NCBI RefSeq assembly: GCF_015706575.1
Contig: NW_024037059.1
Location: 16,343,730 to 16,407,729 of the forward strand
Origin: Patiria miniata
Taxonomy: Eukaryota > Echinodermata > Asteroidea > Valvatida > Asterinidae
Length of the DNA: 64,000 nt
Direction: 5' to 3'
Of this stretch, positions 1-13,500 are shown in pieces. Numbering within the stretch: the first letter of the stretch is position 1; each line of letters opens with the position of its first letter. A program made the translations under genes and the position numbers. Below the pieces are notes generated by a model that searched no databases, was not told the origin of the DNA, and was given only the letters and a program-made list of their open reading frames with translations.

Positions 1-1304
1 TTGAAGAAACTTACCTTGATGAGGATTTTGAAACAATGTTCAAATGAATTTTGTTGTAGTGAAACAGAGTAGCAAGAACAAAAGCATAAAGACACCCACA
101 CACGTTGGTTTGAAGAACAGACACACATCACGGTAGAAATCTCCCTTACCAATAAACTCAATTTCAAACAACACGCATGTGTCGGTCTGCAGGAGATAGC
201 TTTAAGACGGACAGAGCATACTCTTGTAAGCGTTAGGTAAACAAGTTCTTTTCAGTATGACACAAACTCACAAAAGATATTTGAGTACAAGGTGCTACCG
301 TAAACTCCATACTTAATGCGCAAAGTAACTAGCAAGAATTCTCAATAACTTTCTTTAAATTCTTAACTCCTCTACAATTCTACATTAGTTTAACTACAAC
401 AAAACAATCCCTGTTGCCAAAATATAATACAAGAAAAGGGTTACATAAGAAACAGGACCAAAGCAAGAAATGTAAACAATAATGGTAATGTTGATGGGTG
501 TGGGGAAATTGAGCAAACAATAAATATCTAAGCAAGCTAGCTAAGTTTTTGAATCTAAAACGACTGCATGATTTCTGGCTGATGACACATTTCAAAGTAA
601 TGATGATTGCAAACTAATCGATCTTACCACAACGGGGAGGTCGTTAATCTGTGTTATGACCAATAACAGATGTCGGGTTGTGGATTATCGTCATCATCGT
701 CATCAATAGAGGGCAGCATTCCAAGGTAGGGGCGGTATTGACAAAACGCATGGTAAGCAATGAGCAGCCATGGAATATACATGGAACATGCAAGAGGGAT
801 TGGGGTGAGTGAACAGTTCAAAAGATGAAAATAAAATAAATACAAATGATTAATCACTGAAATAATTAAATGGGCAAAATAAAAAAATGAAGGTCTGAGT
901 AAAATTAATAATTAAGCATGGGTTAAAAATGCAAGTCAAAGCATCATATCACAAAGATATGTATTTGTTTTTAATAAAGAATAAAAAAATTCTGTTAGAA
1001 CATTTTCATAAAATATCCGTTATTTATTGTCAAATGACATGGGAAATCATAATGCAAGCATTGTTTCCATGCAAAGCTGTAGCATCATAAGTTCAACTTT
1101 AGTAGCAATTTTCAATGGGTTAAATTTAAATGTTAATATGGACTATTTATCAACTAACAAGAGAATCTTGCAATGTGAATCCCTTGAAATAATACTATAC
1201 TTAGCAACTGGTTTGTCATATACTTGAAGAAACTGTCTTATTTTTTAACATGTCAAACATCCAAGAAGGTAAATACACATATCCAATTCTTAAAATTGAC
1301 AAAC
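1..1304. other. DYNC2H1 intron 52 (partial), no exon seen
   Basis: Non-coding on both strands by eye. It holds a diverged Penelope-like tail (203-306, see separate entry) and a short TCATCATCGTCATC microsatellite near 690. A good-looking splice donor on the minus strand at about 9-16 has no matching dynein sequence upstream of it. Confidence 0.6.
203..306 (+). mobile_element. Second, diverged Penelope-like tail
   Basis: Aligns by eye with 22128-22230: GACGGACAGAGCATAC, GTTCTTTTCAG, CACAAACTCA and GGTGCTACCGTAAA occur in the same order. The CTGATGA and GAAAC boxes are not preserved here, so this copy looks older. Confidence 0.4.
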
Positions 1305-1556
1305 CTGTAAGATGACGACAGCATTTTCCATGGAGAGATCATCACTCGGCAACCCTTCACCCTTCCAGATCAACTGTTCACTCTCTGTGCTTAGGAAGCG
1401 TCTCATATCAAATCTCTCCATCCCAGCTTGCTCAGACCAGGAGTTGAGTTTAGTGCGACGTTCATCCTCGGGTGCTGAAGAGAGATAGGTGATGAATCCA
1501 GCAGCGATCTGAGCCTTCTTGGGTAGGGTCTCCAGGTCCGTCTTCAGCTCAGTTAC
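1305..1556 (-). other. DYNC2H1: DYNC2H1 exon 52: start of AAA5
   Basis: An 84-codon exon in phase 0 at both ends. It encodes the end of the stalk/buttress and the entry to AAA5, including [18 protein letters not shown] and [17 protein letters not shown]. The next exon expected in this family (around CPFLIDP) is not found between 1 and 1304, so it lies outside the window. Confidence 0.94.
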
Positions 1557-4500
1557 CTTTGAAAACAATTATGCAAGGTTTCTTTAAGAAAGCTAAAATG
1601 ATACAGCTACCTCTGCCAAGCCAGTGGTTAAGTCTGTACATCCACATTATGGAGAGAGTATAATTCAGAGGGAAAAAACGAACAATTTGAGGGATTTTTA
1701 GAGAGAACACCACACCAGAGAGAAGTCAGAAAAGTAATAGTTTACCGATTTTTCAAGACGAAAGAGCGTTATAAACAGACTCTTAATATGCCTGACAATT
1801 TTTTTGTATGGCCTGTGTACAGCTTATAGACAACACAGAACTCACATTTTTTCTCCAAAATGCAATGGGTTTAACAACGCATCAGATCAATATTAAACTA
1901 AACTAAGAGGCAAGGAGATCAGTGGGCAATTTATTGACAAGCTACAAAAGCCTCACAAGTTTTAATATGGTGAGCTATTTCAAACATCAAAACAACGAAT
2001 ACTTATCAACCCTCAAATAATTTTCCATGACTACATAATTCAATGTATTAGGCTAGCCATGCCAATATTAAATATTTCAACCTCATCAAACTTTTCAAAC
2101 TAACCTGCGTGCTCCATCTCTGATACTCTCCATCCAGTTTACCAATCAGATTCTCAGCTGAGCTGATTGTCTCTTGTTCTTTCTCCAATTCTAGTTTCAG
2201 CTTAGTTGCTTCTTCATTCAGCTTCTGGAATTTCCTCTTGTATTCCTCAACGCGTCGGTCAACGTCTTCAAGACCCTTCTGGAGTTTTTCCATGCGGCCG
2301 ATAGCTTTCTGAAGATTCCTGAGAAACAAAAAATTTTTCACAATAATAGACCTGTGTTTGCTTCTCAGGGCACATTACTTGGTGGAAAATCACTTCAATA
2401 TTTTCAGGTAATTCCTCACAGTTGGCACATTAAAATGACATCTTTTCTAAAGAAATGTAGCACAATGTTTATTTATCAAAGTCCTGTAGTAATAAAGAGA
2501 CTGCCTTGAACAAATGACATACTTTTTAAGCTTGTTTTGTTCTGCCTCTAGAGGGCCTATTTTCTCCAGTGCATGTGAGTACATCACGTTGGCTTTCACC
2601 CACTGAGCTAATGGGGCTGCGACTACGCTGGCTCTCTTGGCATTCTGAAACACAGAAAAACAACGAGGTAAGGAGTAAACAAGATTCTCAGATGTTAAGA
2701 TACTACTTGGCCAAAAACCTTTGATGTTAGTTTTGAAAATGTTCAAATTACAAAGACGGGAGAGTTGAGCATAGAGCTGTTAGACAGAATGCTAAAATAG
2801 TGCAATATTTGCAGTGTCTTACATGAGGATCAAACGAGGCACCGTTCCTGTCCAGAAGTTCCTCAACCCCAGCCCTGATCTCCGCTGAGATCTTACGAGC
2901 ATCAAAGTTAGCAATGTCCTCCTTGATACCACGCTTGGCAAGAAAGCTGCAGAGAAAATTAAAAGAAATATAAAAAATGTAAGACAATACATGGACGCCA
3001 GAAAAGATATCATGGAAACACAGTCAAGATGGATAAAAAACTGTGAACAAAAACTAAATGGTAGTCCACACATTTTGAAATTAAGAAATAAAAGATGCAC
3101 CTTAATCATATCAGGTAAGAAGCCACTGTAAAATCAAATGGGATATTTTGACATCAACACTGTGAAATTAGCTTTTTCGTAAAAATAAATAAATTGAGAA
3201 CAGATAGATGAGAATTCAACGAACCTCTTCATGCTAACCCAAGACGTATCAAAGATGCCCATTAGTCTCAGTACTCCCTCTAGGATATCTCTGATGACGT
3301 TAGGTGGTGCCCTCAATGCTCGTATCTCACTCAGACTCTCTGACTTGATGCTACCGACGGCAGACTTAGCGGCTTGGACTTGAGGTTCTATCTCAGCTAG
3401 CTCCACGTCGATGATGCGTTTACGTTTGTCTAGTTGCTGGTTCTCTTCGTCTGCCTTCTGTTTGAGGATCTCAATCTCACGTCTCTGCTCTCCAGCATTC
3501 TGGAAGAGACAGGAAGATATGTCAGAACTTACTACAATAATAATTATTACTTCATCTTGAGAACTGAACCACTGCTGATAAAATCACATCACAAATCACT
3601 GTTTTACAATAGGAAATAACAAATTGATGGCATTGACAATCTATTATCCATTTAAATATCACTGAGAGTAAAGTCTTTAAGGGACGGGGAGATTTATCAC
3701 ATCTTTTTAACATCAGAATTGGCCGACAAAACGAATACACTTTAAATACACATTGACATGGTCAAGGTTTATCTAGTACGGAAGATTACATGTAATGTAA
3801 TCAAAATATGGGTACAGGCCTGAAACAGTACAACATCTGAGAACTGGCAATTTAACTCTACTCTATTCTTTTCCATCCACATTTTTAAGCTGATTCAAAT
3901 GTTGGCAAGATCAAGATGAGTTGTAGTTACCTCCATACTAGTCTGGATCTTCTTGAGTGCCTCATCAGCTTCTTTCTGTTTCTCAGCCAGCGTGATGCTC
4001 TGCTCTGCTGCTTTGCTGTTCAGCTCAGCAACCAATGCCTTGGCTTCATTCAGCTTAGACACACCAGCCTAAGGATATCGAACCAGCAACATTAGACCAA
4101 CATTTCAGTAATAATACCAGATAACAGTAACAACTAAAAAATGTAACAACTAAAAAATGTTGCCAGAGGTATTAGTGGTGCATACTTCATTAATATCTGA
4201 TATAACCGTTCCTGATTTGATTGATGGTCAATTGTATTTCTTCTCCCAACAAAAATTGTTCAAATTAATCCAGTTATACTCCGTTGCAGGGTAGTCTATT
4301 TTCTTATTAGCAATACATAAAAGGCATTTCAAAAACGTAGTCCTGCACATGCACTTTTTTTCTGCAGTGCAGCCAACTTTTGAGGTGTTCATTTCCCAAA
4401 CTAAGAACTACCAGACAGACATTACATTTTCCCAGGTCCTGACTAACCTGCAAGTGTTTTTGTCTGAGTTCGACTCCTGCCTTCTTCTTCTGATACACAG

Positions 4501-7500
4501 ACATGTAAGTATGGAGGAATGTGACATAACGCCGTGGCGTGGAGTCTCTGGCTGATGCTGAGCGATGGATCTGAAGGAATGACTTGATGAGCTCATCGCC
4601 GCCAGAAAACCTACGATGACGTTTGCTGTCTTTGCTCTTGTCTTTCTTGTCACTGTCAGAGGGTTGACCTCTCAGAAGCATCTTGGGCAACTTGAAACAC
4701 AAACCAGAATTTAAATCAATATCCCATTTGCTATGCGATATTGGGCATTGGGAATTTAAAATTCAGTATGTAAATAAAAACCTTGAAGCAACACAAACCA
4801 GATTTCAAATTTCAAAATGTGTATACCAAAGCTAAAGGAAAATGGGGAAATGGGAAACATTTGGGAAAAAAAGAAACTTTTCAAATTAATTTATTTCCTA
4901 CTGGATTTGTAACTTTTCCATTTATAATTTCTATCAAAGATGTAAGGAAAAAATAAATTGAGAAAATGATGATGGCATAGCCGCTAAATGAAAAGAAATC
5001 TTGCTTTTGAGTAGGATAAAAAAAATGACTTACTTCTTTCATGCTGTCTTTGCTCCACCCTTCCATCCACTGCACGGAGCATTTCTTGTACAATGCTGGG
5101 TTGCTCTGACAGTTCATGGTGAAGGAGGAATTCTTGCAGTCCATGATCAGTATGATGTGAAGGTTGATATGGATGCCTAACAAGAAAAATATATAAATAC
5201 AAGGGTCGAATACCTGGCAGGTACAATCAAGGGTAGTAGATAAGGGCACCATTGACTCTTAGAATGCGAGGTTATATGCTTCTAGATCTACTGATGACGT
5301 AATAATATCAAAACCGTGTTTGAGGCTCAACTTTTGTGAGAGAATATTTGTCCTCACTTGACACACCACTGATAGAGTATAATCTGTTTCTCATCGCAGA
5401 CCATGAGAGACAACAAAATGAGGAAAGGCTGCAGGTCCTTCTGGAACAGCGTAAATTAAATCTCAAATCGGGTTACTGAGAGATATTATAATCGTGGTGA
5501 AAAAACCTCACGTGAGGCAAAGTAGCTAGCCAGAGTGCCCCTGAATCCCTCATCGGAGGCTTGATCTCTGATTGGAGCCAGCAGTGGTTCCAACTCCTTA
5601 GACTACAAGCATTCTACCCTTATGTGAGGTTACATTACATTTTTATGTCCTGAGAGGTTCCATTATAATCTGAGTGACAAGATCCTTACGTGAGGCAAAG
5701 TAGCTAGCCAGTGTGCCCCTGAATCCCTCATCGGAGGCTTGATCTCTGATTGTAACCAGCAGTGGTTCCAACTCCTAAGACTACAAACATTCTACCCTTA
5801 TGTGAGGTTACATTATATTTTTATGTCCTGAGAGGTTCCATTATAATCTGAGTGACATGAGACCCTTACGCGAGGCAAAGTAGCTAGCCAGAGTGCCCCT
5901 GAAACCCTCATCGGAGGCTTGATCTCTGATTGGAGCCAGCAGTGGTTCCAACTCCTCTGGTGAGTATAAACCAGGGATTTCTCCAGCTGATAGTAGACTG
6001 TTGATGAGTTCTAGGAACTGAGGATGAGTGAAGTGATGGTCCTCAAGGAGGAGAGCCACCTGTTGGCCTTCCACACCTGCTAACTGCATCACCTGGATTG
6101 TCAAAATAGAAAGTATTAATGATCGGGTGACAACGATTAACAGAAACTACTCAACAAATTTAAAGGAACTGCTTTCAACATAGGGAAAAGACAACACATT
6201 ACTTAAGAAAGAAGCAAGATTTTATTACTTTTTAATTTACTTAAGAAGAAGAAAGATTTAATAACAGGGAATAAACCCTCTATGACAGAGCCTCAGCTCT
6301 CACAATTGTTAAGTTACAAGGTGGTTAATGTTGTATGCAGAGTTTGTTGAGCTGGCATCTGTGGTTTTGAGAGGTATTTTTGTATACAACAGATTTGAAT
6401 ATGAGGAAGACTTCTGGATAATTATCGGTCATCTAAACAACTGACTTCATTTTCCTCACGATCAAACCTTCAAAATCAACTACAATACTGCTATTTTTCT
6501 TTGGGGTACCATATTCACGACTTGCATGACTTGATTACTTTATAACGGAAATACTGCAATTGATATCTCTCATTCCAACCTACCCCTTTAAGATCATTCT
6601 TGAACTGTTTCATGCTGTAATTCCTAGACATCTTGGGAGTGAATAGCTCCATACGATGGCAGTGAGCAACTAGGGTGACTGCCGTACGACGTCCTACCCC
6701 GCTACATCCAGCCATGAGTAGTGATCCACCAGGCTGAGATAAGATGCGATCAACATGAGCTACGTACTCCAAGACTTCACGGAAGATCTGGATGTTCATG
6801 TCACGATTCTCACGGGCTGAACACACAAGAAACAAAATATCCCACAAATGTTAATTTTTTTCTTCAGGGCAATAATGGTAAACTACAATTACGGAGAGAG
6901 ATGTAAAGAGCAAAACTAAGAAGAATAGCTTTTGAAGCATGACATTACAAAGGACAAATAGAAAATGTACTAAAAAGTCAAAGACATTTAACTAGCTGGC
7001 TAACACCTGGCCAGAAAACTATAAAGACATTTGGATGACAATCCAATCACTTCCAGCTCAACTTCACATTCAGTGAATTTTTATTCGATCATCAAATCTC
7101 AGACAGACAGAAATATGAGAATGGACCCTGAAGTTGATGTGTAAATGGCCAAATCTGAATTACTTAGCTATAACACATGGGGTAAATGCAGTGGCTGAAT
7201 CCATTTCCCATAGAGATGTGTAATTCTGAGGCGGCAAATTCAGAAATGAATATTTGTGACTTACCATATGTGACCTTTGCCCTCTTGATGACCTCTTTGA
7301 GGTCAGATGAGCTGAGTCTACCCAGAGATTTACCCACTGGAGGTAATGGACCTCCTGCTGCACCTGCTTCTGCTCTGGCTCCCCACGTCACATAGTATAC
7401 ACCTAGACAGTAACAAGTCAACTGCACATAAGCTTGCCTCCTAAAGGATTGTCTCATAAAAGCCAATAACAGGTGTCACTGAGCATTGTATTTCCCTCAA

Positions 7501-10500
7501 GTGCAATTTGAAGTTGAAGTTGGTTGATATTGACCTCTAAAATTCCTCTTCCGCCAGTTGTTACACTTTTCAAAGATATTCCCAAATTTAGCAAACTCCT
7601 TTCAACTTTCACGCTTACAACTTTATATGTCATTTTTTTGAAGCATTTCTGAAAACCATGTACCCAAAAAATGTTTTGGTTGAAAACAGATAACGTAAGT
7701 TGTGAGGTCATTCACACATCCCTAATACTCATACGCCTGACCTACCAGACATGTTCTGCAAGATATGACCAGCATTCCAGTCTGATTGCAGAACTCCCAG
7801 CAGAATGGAATCAAAGCGACTGCGTGCCTCCTCACTGACTAGTCTATCTCTGAACAGACGAGCTGCCTCATAAGCCCAGACCTCTATGACATGATCACTG
7901 GTGCTGTCTGAGGATGAGGAGGTGGCAGTCAGGTCATAGCGCAGGAGACCTAGGATCCACTGAGTCAAGTCACGAGGGGTGAATAGGTAGTGACTGTGCT
8001 CATCGATGGAGAATTTAGCACGCGTCTGAAAAACATACAAATCATTACAATCAGCAGATGAACTCCTGAATATAATTGGTCTAGTCTCCAAAGTGGGATG
8101 GTTGATAAATACAGTTTATAAATAAAATTGTTTTTGATCTTTGTTTCTGAGCTTTAAATATTTTTACATAAACCTTAACACTTTATAAAAATGTATCCAA
8201 GAATCCTTTAATAGCATAATGAAGGAATTGTCACGTGTAAGTATGGGAAGAACTTAACCCATTAATCCGTGTACTGACCCAAACTGCTCCAGCACTGTAC
8301 AAGTGCTAATTGATTAATGTAATCTACATGGTACACTGTACATGTACATGATTTCATATAGGACACCAGATGCGAACGGCATGACCTACCTGTTCATAGA
8401 CTTGTAGCATGGACCTTGCCAGCTGACTGACCCTAGACACTGATCCCCAGACTGGGTGTGATGGCAGGCGTGTATGGATGACAGCCTTCAGGTAAGCACT
8501 GTAGATGGCTTGTAACTGATCTTGATCAGCATAGCTAGGAATCAGAATCAAGAAGCAGGTGTATGCAAGGTGTATTCAGGATGCAGGCTTAAACAGTTAT
8601 ACGTACTGGTCTCTGAGATTGTCAGCTCAGTAATACAAGTCATACAGCCATCAACTTGACACATTGCAAACAGTCTACAGCAAACTTAGTTAAACTAAGT
8701 TTCAACATAATATTTTCTTTTTGATTATTTCCAAACTATTTCATTTACAAATTTCTCTCCCACTTTTTAAGCAATTATGCGTATTAGAATCATTCAGCAC
8801 TTGGACCAATAATGAGACAAAGAAATGATATTTCTGGCAATGTTGTGAAACCTAGCTACTTCACGACCCGATAAGGATTTATTTATTAACGGGGAGGGGG
8901 GTAAATCAAGAAATGAAATCAAAATCCTTCTTACCTGATTGAGCAGATGCGGACGATTGATGTGAATCGTGAGGTGAGTTGATGTCGTCCTACAGTGTGT
9001 GCAGCATTCATACTAGCAACAATCTGAACACCATCAAGGCCTACCCATTCAAGGTTATTGTCATAGAAACCCTTGTAGGTTAAGACCTAGACAGGACAAA
9101 ATAGACACATTTCAGTAAAGTTAAGAATATCTGACCGAAACAAGACAAAATAAACACATTGCTAAGATAGCAGATTCTTTGAGTCAAGAATATCATTAGA
9201 ACAACAGAAGTGCTACACACTGCATTTTTATGAGTCCAAGATGGCGTATGCCATTTGAATTTGTCAAATTATCCTTCTTGTAATTACTATACTCATATAT
9301 TCACATTATTTGTAAGATTAATTGCTTTTCCTTCAAAGACCAAATGACAAGTGTGTTTTGTTTCTCTCAGAAATTAATCAGTAAACCAGAGAAGTCCACT
9401 GTCAAGCCTGAGTTATTTATAGAAGGGTCCTTTTTTTGATTAAGCCTCCTCTCAAGAAAGCTGGAAGACAAATAAAAGTCAAATAATTTCTTGGAGAAGA
9501 TGAACATCAAGAGTGATTGATTTGAAAGACTTCAAAGCTTCAGACAACCCACTCACCTGTTGTAAGAATGCAATCAGCTGACATGTCCCCCATTTATCCG
9601 GCTTGGGCAGGTTTAGATCCTTGAGATATAGAACCAATGTCTCACAGTCTTTGGGTCGATAGACACGGCCGGTATTGGTACTTAGTACCATACAGGTCTG
9701 CTGTAGCTTCTGTAGGATGTGAGTAGGGGAGGTCTGGGCACTGCAATGGATGGTAGCTATCTGGGTGGAACGTAGGTTGGCAAAGCAATGCCGCAGGATC
9801 ATGCTGTAATTGGGAAATGACAAATACAGAAAATTCTATTTTACAAAACATTTTTGTAAAAGCAGTTACAATAACAGACCAAACCTAAGAAAAGCAATGG
9901 TAAATTGGCTAAATACAACTTTATAGCAAAATCAAGTACGAATTGAGAATAAAAACTGACAGAAAGTAACAAAAATTTAAACCTACTCTTGCAGTTATCC
10001 AACGAGAAAGGAAACTCTTCTTAGTTACAAATTGATTAAGTTTGGAGGGAAATACCCTAGTCACATTTAAAACAGGATTAAAATTGCAGATTTGATGTAA
10101 GGAATCAGTCAAGTTTCCTCAACGCTTAAGTATCCTTATATTATTCTAAGCTTGTTATTTTTGTGAGTGTACTTTTCATCAGGATGAATCTTTCAAAAAA
10201 TCAAAAAATGCAAATTAACCTTACCCTTTGCCACATCCATCAGGTCCAACCAGAATAAACGGCTGTCTATGTTCAGGGTCCAGCCAAGGAGCAAAGTAAT
10301 CCAGACACATCTGGACGTTAGCCGTACGGATGACAGGTAGAGAGCTAGGCTTGTTGAAGTCAGCTGCTGTAAGCTCATCATTGTCCTATTAACACAAATA
10401 TACAAAGAAGCCTTGTAATCTCAAACAACTTCAAGAAATTGCCGACTGAGTGTGCAAACACTATTTGTAGGATAGAGTTCTAAGTTAGGAAGATGTAAAT

Positions 10501-13500
10501 TTATTAAATTTGGTTTTGCCTTCACCAGCAAAATGTCATTACCACTGTATTCTCAGTCTTGTCCATGGGCTTGCAAGAACTGCCAAGGATATTTCGAAGG
10601 ATCTACGAAGGATAAGGATAACAGATTATTGGGTTTGCTACTTACCTCGACTACGTAGTTCATGAGTCGTCTACTGCCAGCATCATAGTATGTATCTAGA
10701 GGTCTGCGTGGGTCTGGTGGATTCTCATGGACCCAGTGGAACACCTGCAGGAAAAAAGATTGTTTCAATGTGAAAACATCAATTATTAGCTTTTTGGATT
10801 TTACATACAGGAAATTATATTGGAAGTTATCATGAGTGAATGAGACCTCTAACTAAGATATTAATACAAGTGTAGGAGATCTAATATAAATCAAAGACGA
10901 CATCAATCTTCCCTAGTTCAAAGTCTGTTTGTCTGATAATGAAATATAAGATATGAAACTTCGCAAAAGAAGAACACAGACTGAAAAATACACTTAAATT
11001 AACTGCTGTGATTAAACAATCTCATGAAATTTCAAATCTAGATTTACTACAATCATTTTATGGTCTACGATTGTACAAATGACATACACACCTCCTTGGC
11101 AAAATTCTGCCTGGTTGTTTCCTTCAAGTTGCCTCCTAGTCCTCTGATCAAGCAGACAGCAAAGTCCGCCTCATCCTGTGCCCCCCGCAGATGAGACAAG
11201 CCATTCATGACCACGCCCACCTGACTAGTATCCACTACAAAGTCACTGGTTTTGGCCAGAACCCACTCGAAGGCTTTGTAGAAGAATTTGTCAATCCAGG
11301 CGTGGAGTGCCGAGCGTCGTTCTTGGGGGAGTTTGTTCAACCAGGATTCAACGAGGTCCTTGATTTGGGTGTCTTCATCACTGTGAAAATAGGTACTTAC
11401 ATTAATTATTATTATTATTATTATGCTTTATTTATTTGAATTAAAAGCAGCCCACAGGCTAAAAACATTCAAATTTACAACGGGTATTTTAAAAACAACT
11501 TGATTTGAAAAAAAAAAAAATGATTTGAAAAGAGCAATGTACAAGGTAAATAATAACAAAACATAATGGCTTCATAGGGGTATACATTTGACACCTGCCC
11601 CATCTAGAATGAAGAATTATTTGTCCATACCTCATGAATATCATTCCCATACGTGAGATGGTCGCAGGGGATGCACAGCTCAAGTCATGCGTCTCAAACA
11701 GGAAGTTGACGTTAGGTCCAAATTGTATTCTCTCTCCAGACGGCATGGTAAGGAGACGGTTATCATCCAGGACAGAGTTGAGCGATTCAATCCACTCAGG
11801 ATCAATGTCACCATCACAGATGATCCAAGATTGAATCTCTGAAAATGAGAAGAAAAACAATGACAATTTAAAGAAAAGTATGAAGGTTGCACTTGCAAAA
11901 GCCCTAGTATCGATTTCTTTGGAAAAAAGATGCAACACATTTCATGGTTTGAATTTTATCTAACATACATACCGAATAAATATGGCTTTTGCAGGTAGGG
12001 CTGCATTTACAGTTCCTAAACTCAATTACTCCAGAAGAAATGTCATAATGTGAGTAGCACAGGGTATTTTTGCTTATGAATATTCATTTTGAACGGCCAA
12101 TCGCAACTCACCTATTGGTTCCCTGACCACCTGCCTAGCGCTGTATGTCAACACACCGTCTGACCATTCCCTGGTGTCCATGTCAATCTGACCAAGCAAC
12201 TGTCACAACAAAGGAAAAGATTAATCAGTTTTTAAAATATAGAATTATAAAATACTGTAGCTGTCTGTTGCAAATAAACTTACTACTTTACAAAGAAAGT
12301 AGTTTTAAAGATAATAAACTGTGGCAGGGATGGAAGCAAGAGGAAAGAACAGAAACATAAATATAATAGCTGAATATCTGTGTGTCATTTACCTGGGTTC
12401 TAGGCATAGCTTTGGGGTTCATGGTGTACTGTTTGACCACTTGTCCTGTCTTGTTCAATCCTGATCTCAACAGCTGCCAGGTTGTAGATTTGCCTGAGCC
12501 ACTGGGACCTACGATGACTACACCCATACGCTGACGTAGCTGCTCATATAACTCCAAAGCCTTCTTGATCTGCGACAATTATGGAAATTTGCGCAAAGTT
12601 TTTAGCTTCATATGTCAGTCGTGAATGACTTGAATGCTAAACCTCCTGTTAATCTGTGCAATTATCTGAACCACTGGAATTTGCGTTGGTTTTCAAAACA
12701 TTAATTAATAGAAATTAAAAATGTCATAAACTTAAATAAAAAAATTCAAAGGACAAACGTGTGCAAAGTAATACCCCAAGTGTCTGTTAACTTTTCCACC
12801 TTCCCATATTGAATATAATGTCACATAGTTACTGGTCCTCTTACCTGTGTTTCCATAATGACCAGGTTAGTCTCCTTGCAGACTTCTCTCAGACTCTCAG
12901 CAAGTTTCTCATACTCAATATCCTTGAGTTCTACACCAGGGAAGACGTCCTTGACCAAGGAGTCAAATCGACTGCTGTCTGAGAAGGTTAGCTTGGACAG
13001 AGTGTTGACACGCAGAGCTTGAACCACCAACTTGCTCTCATCAATCTTACCTAGAATGTAATTATATTCACATTGTATTACATTGTATTACATTGTATCA
13101 CATTGTATCACATTGTATTACATTGTATAACAATGTACTTATTCCCTGATGAATCTATTAAACCATCAATGCTTGGGCAGTGTTGGATTATGTAATAGCA
13201 GGCAGGGCCTGTATAGCAACTAATGGGTAGATTTGATTAAAAAAAAGGTTTTATTATCAGCTGCAAGGTAGAGTAATCTTAAGCAGTTCTAATTATTCAG
13301 AGGTAACTCGTGTATGCCAGATTTGTACAAACACAAATGCATTTCAATTTAAGATAAGCACCTGCGGACTTTACTTTTTGGTAGGCTATTGTCCTGCCAT
13401 ATGTCTCAAGATAGATGATGTCTTACCATTACTATTGCCATTTGCTTGTTGTCGTCTTGCAATCTGCAGCAGGTTGCCAGATCCTCTGAGGACAGTCTTG

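Noticed and set aside
1-60. Strong splice donor on the minus strand (ATCAAG/GTAAGT) suggesting a DYNC2H1 exon
   Set aside because: The preceding sequence does not encode the residues expected after AAA5 entry and has no acceptor with a pyrimidine tract.
5512-5776. The two extra exon-44 copies as mutually exclusive alternative exons
   Set aside because: They lack the first half of the exon and would enter and leave in incompatible phases.
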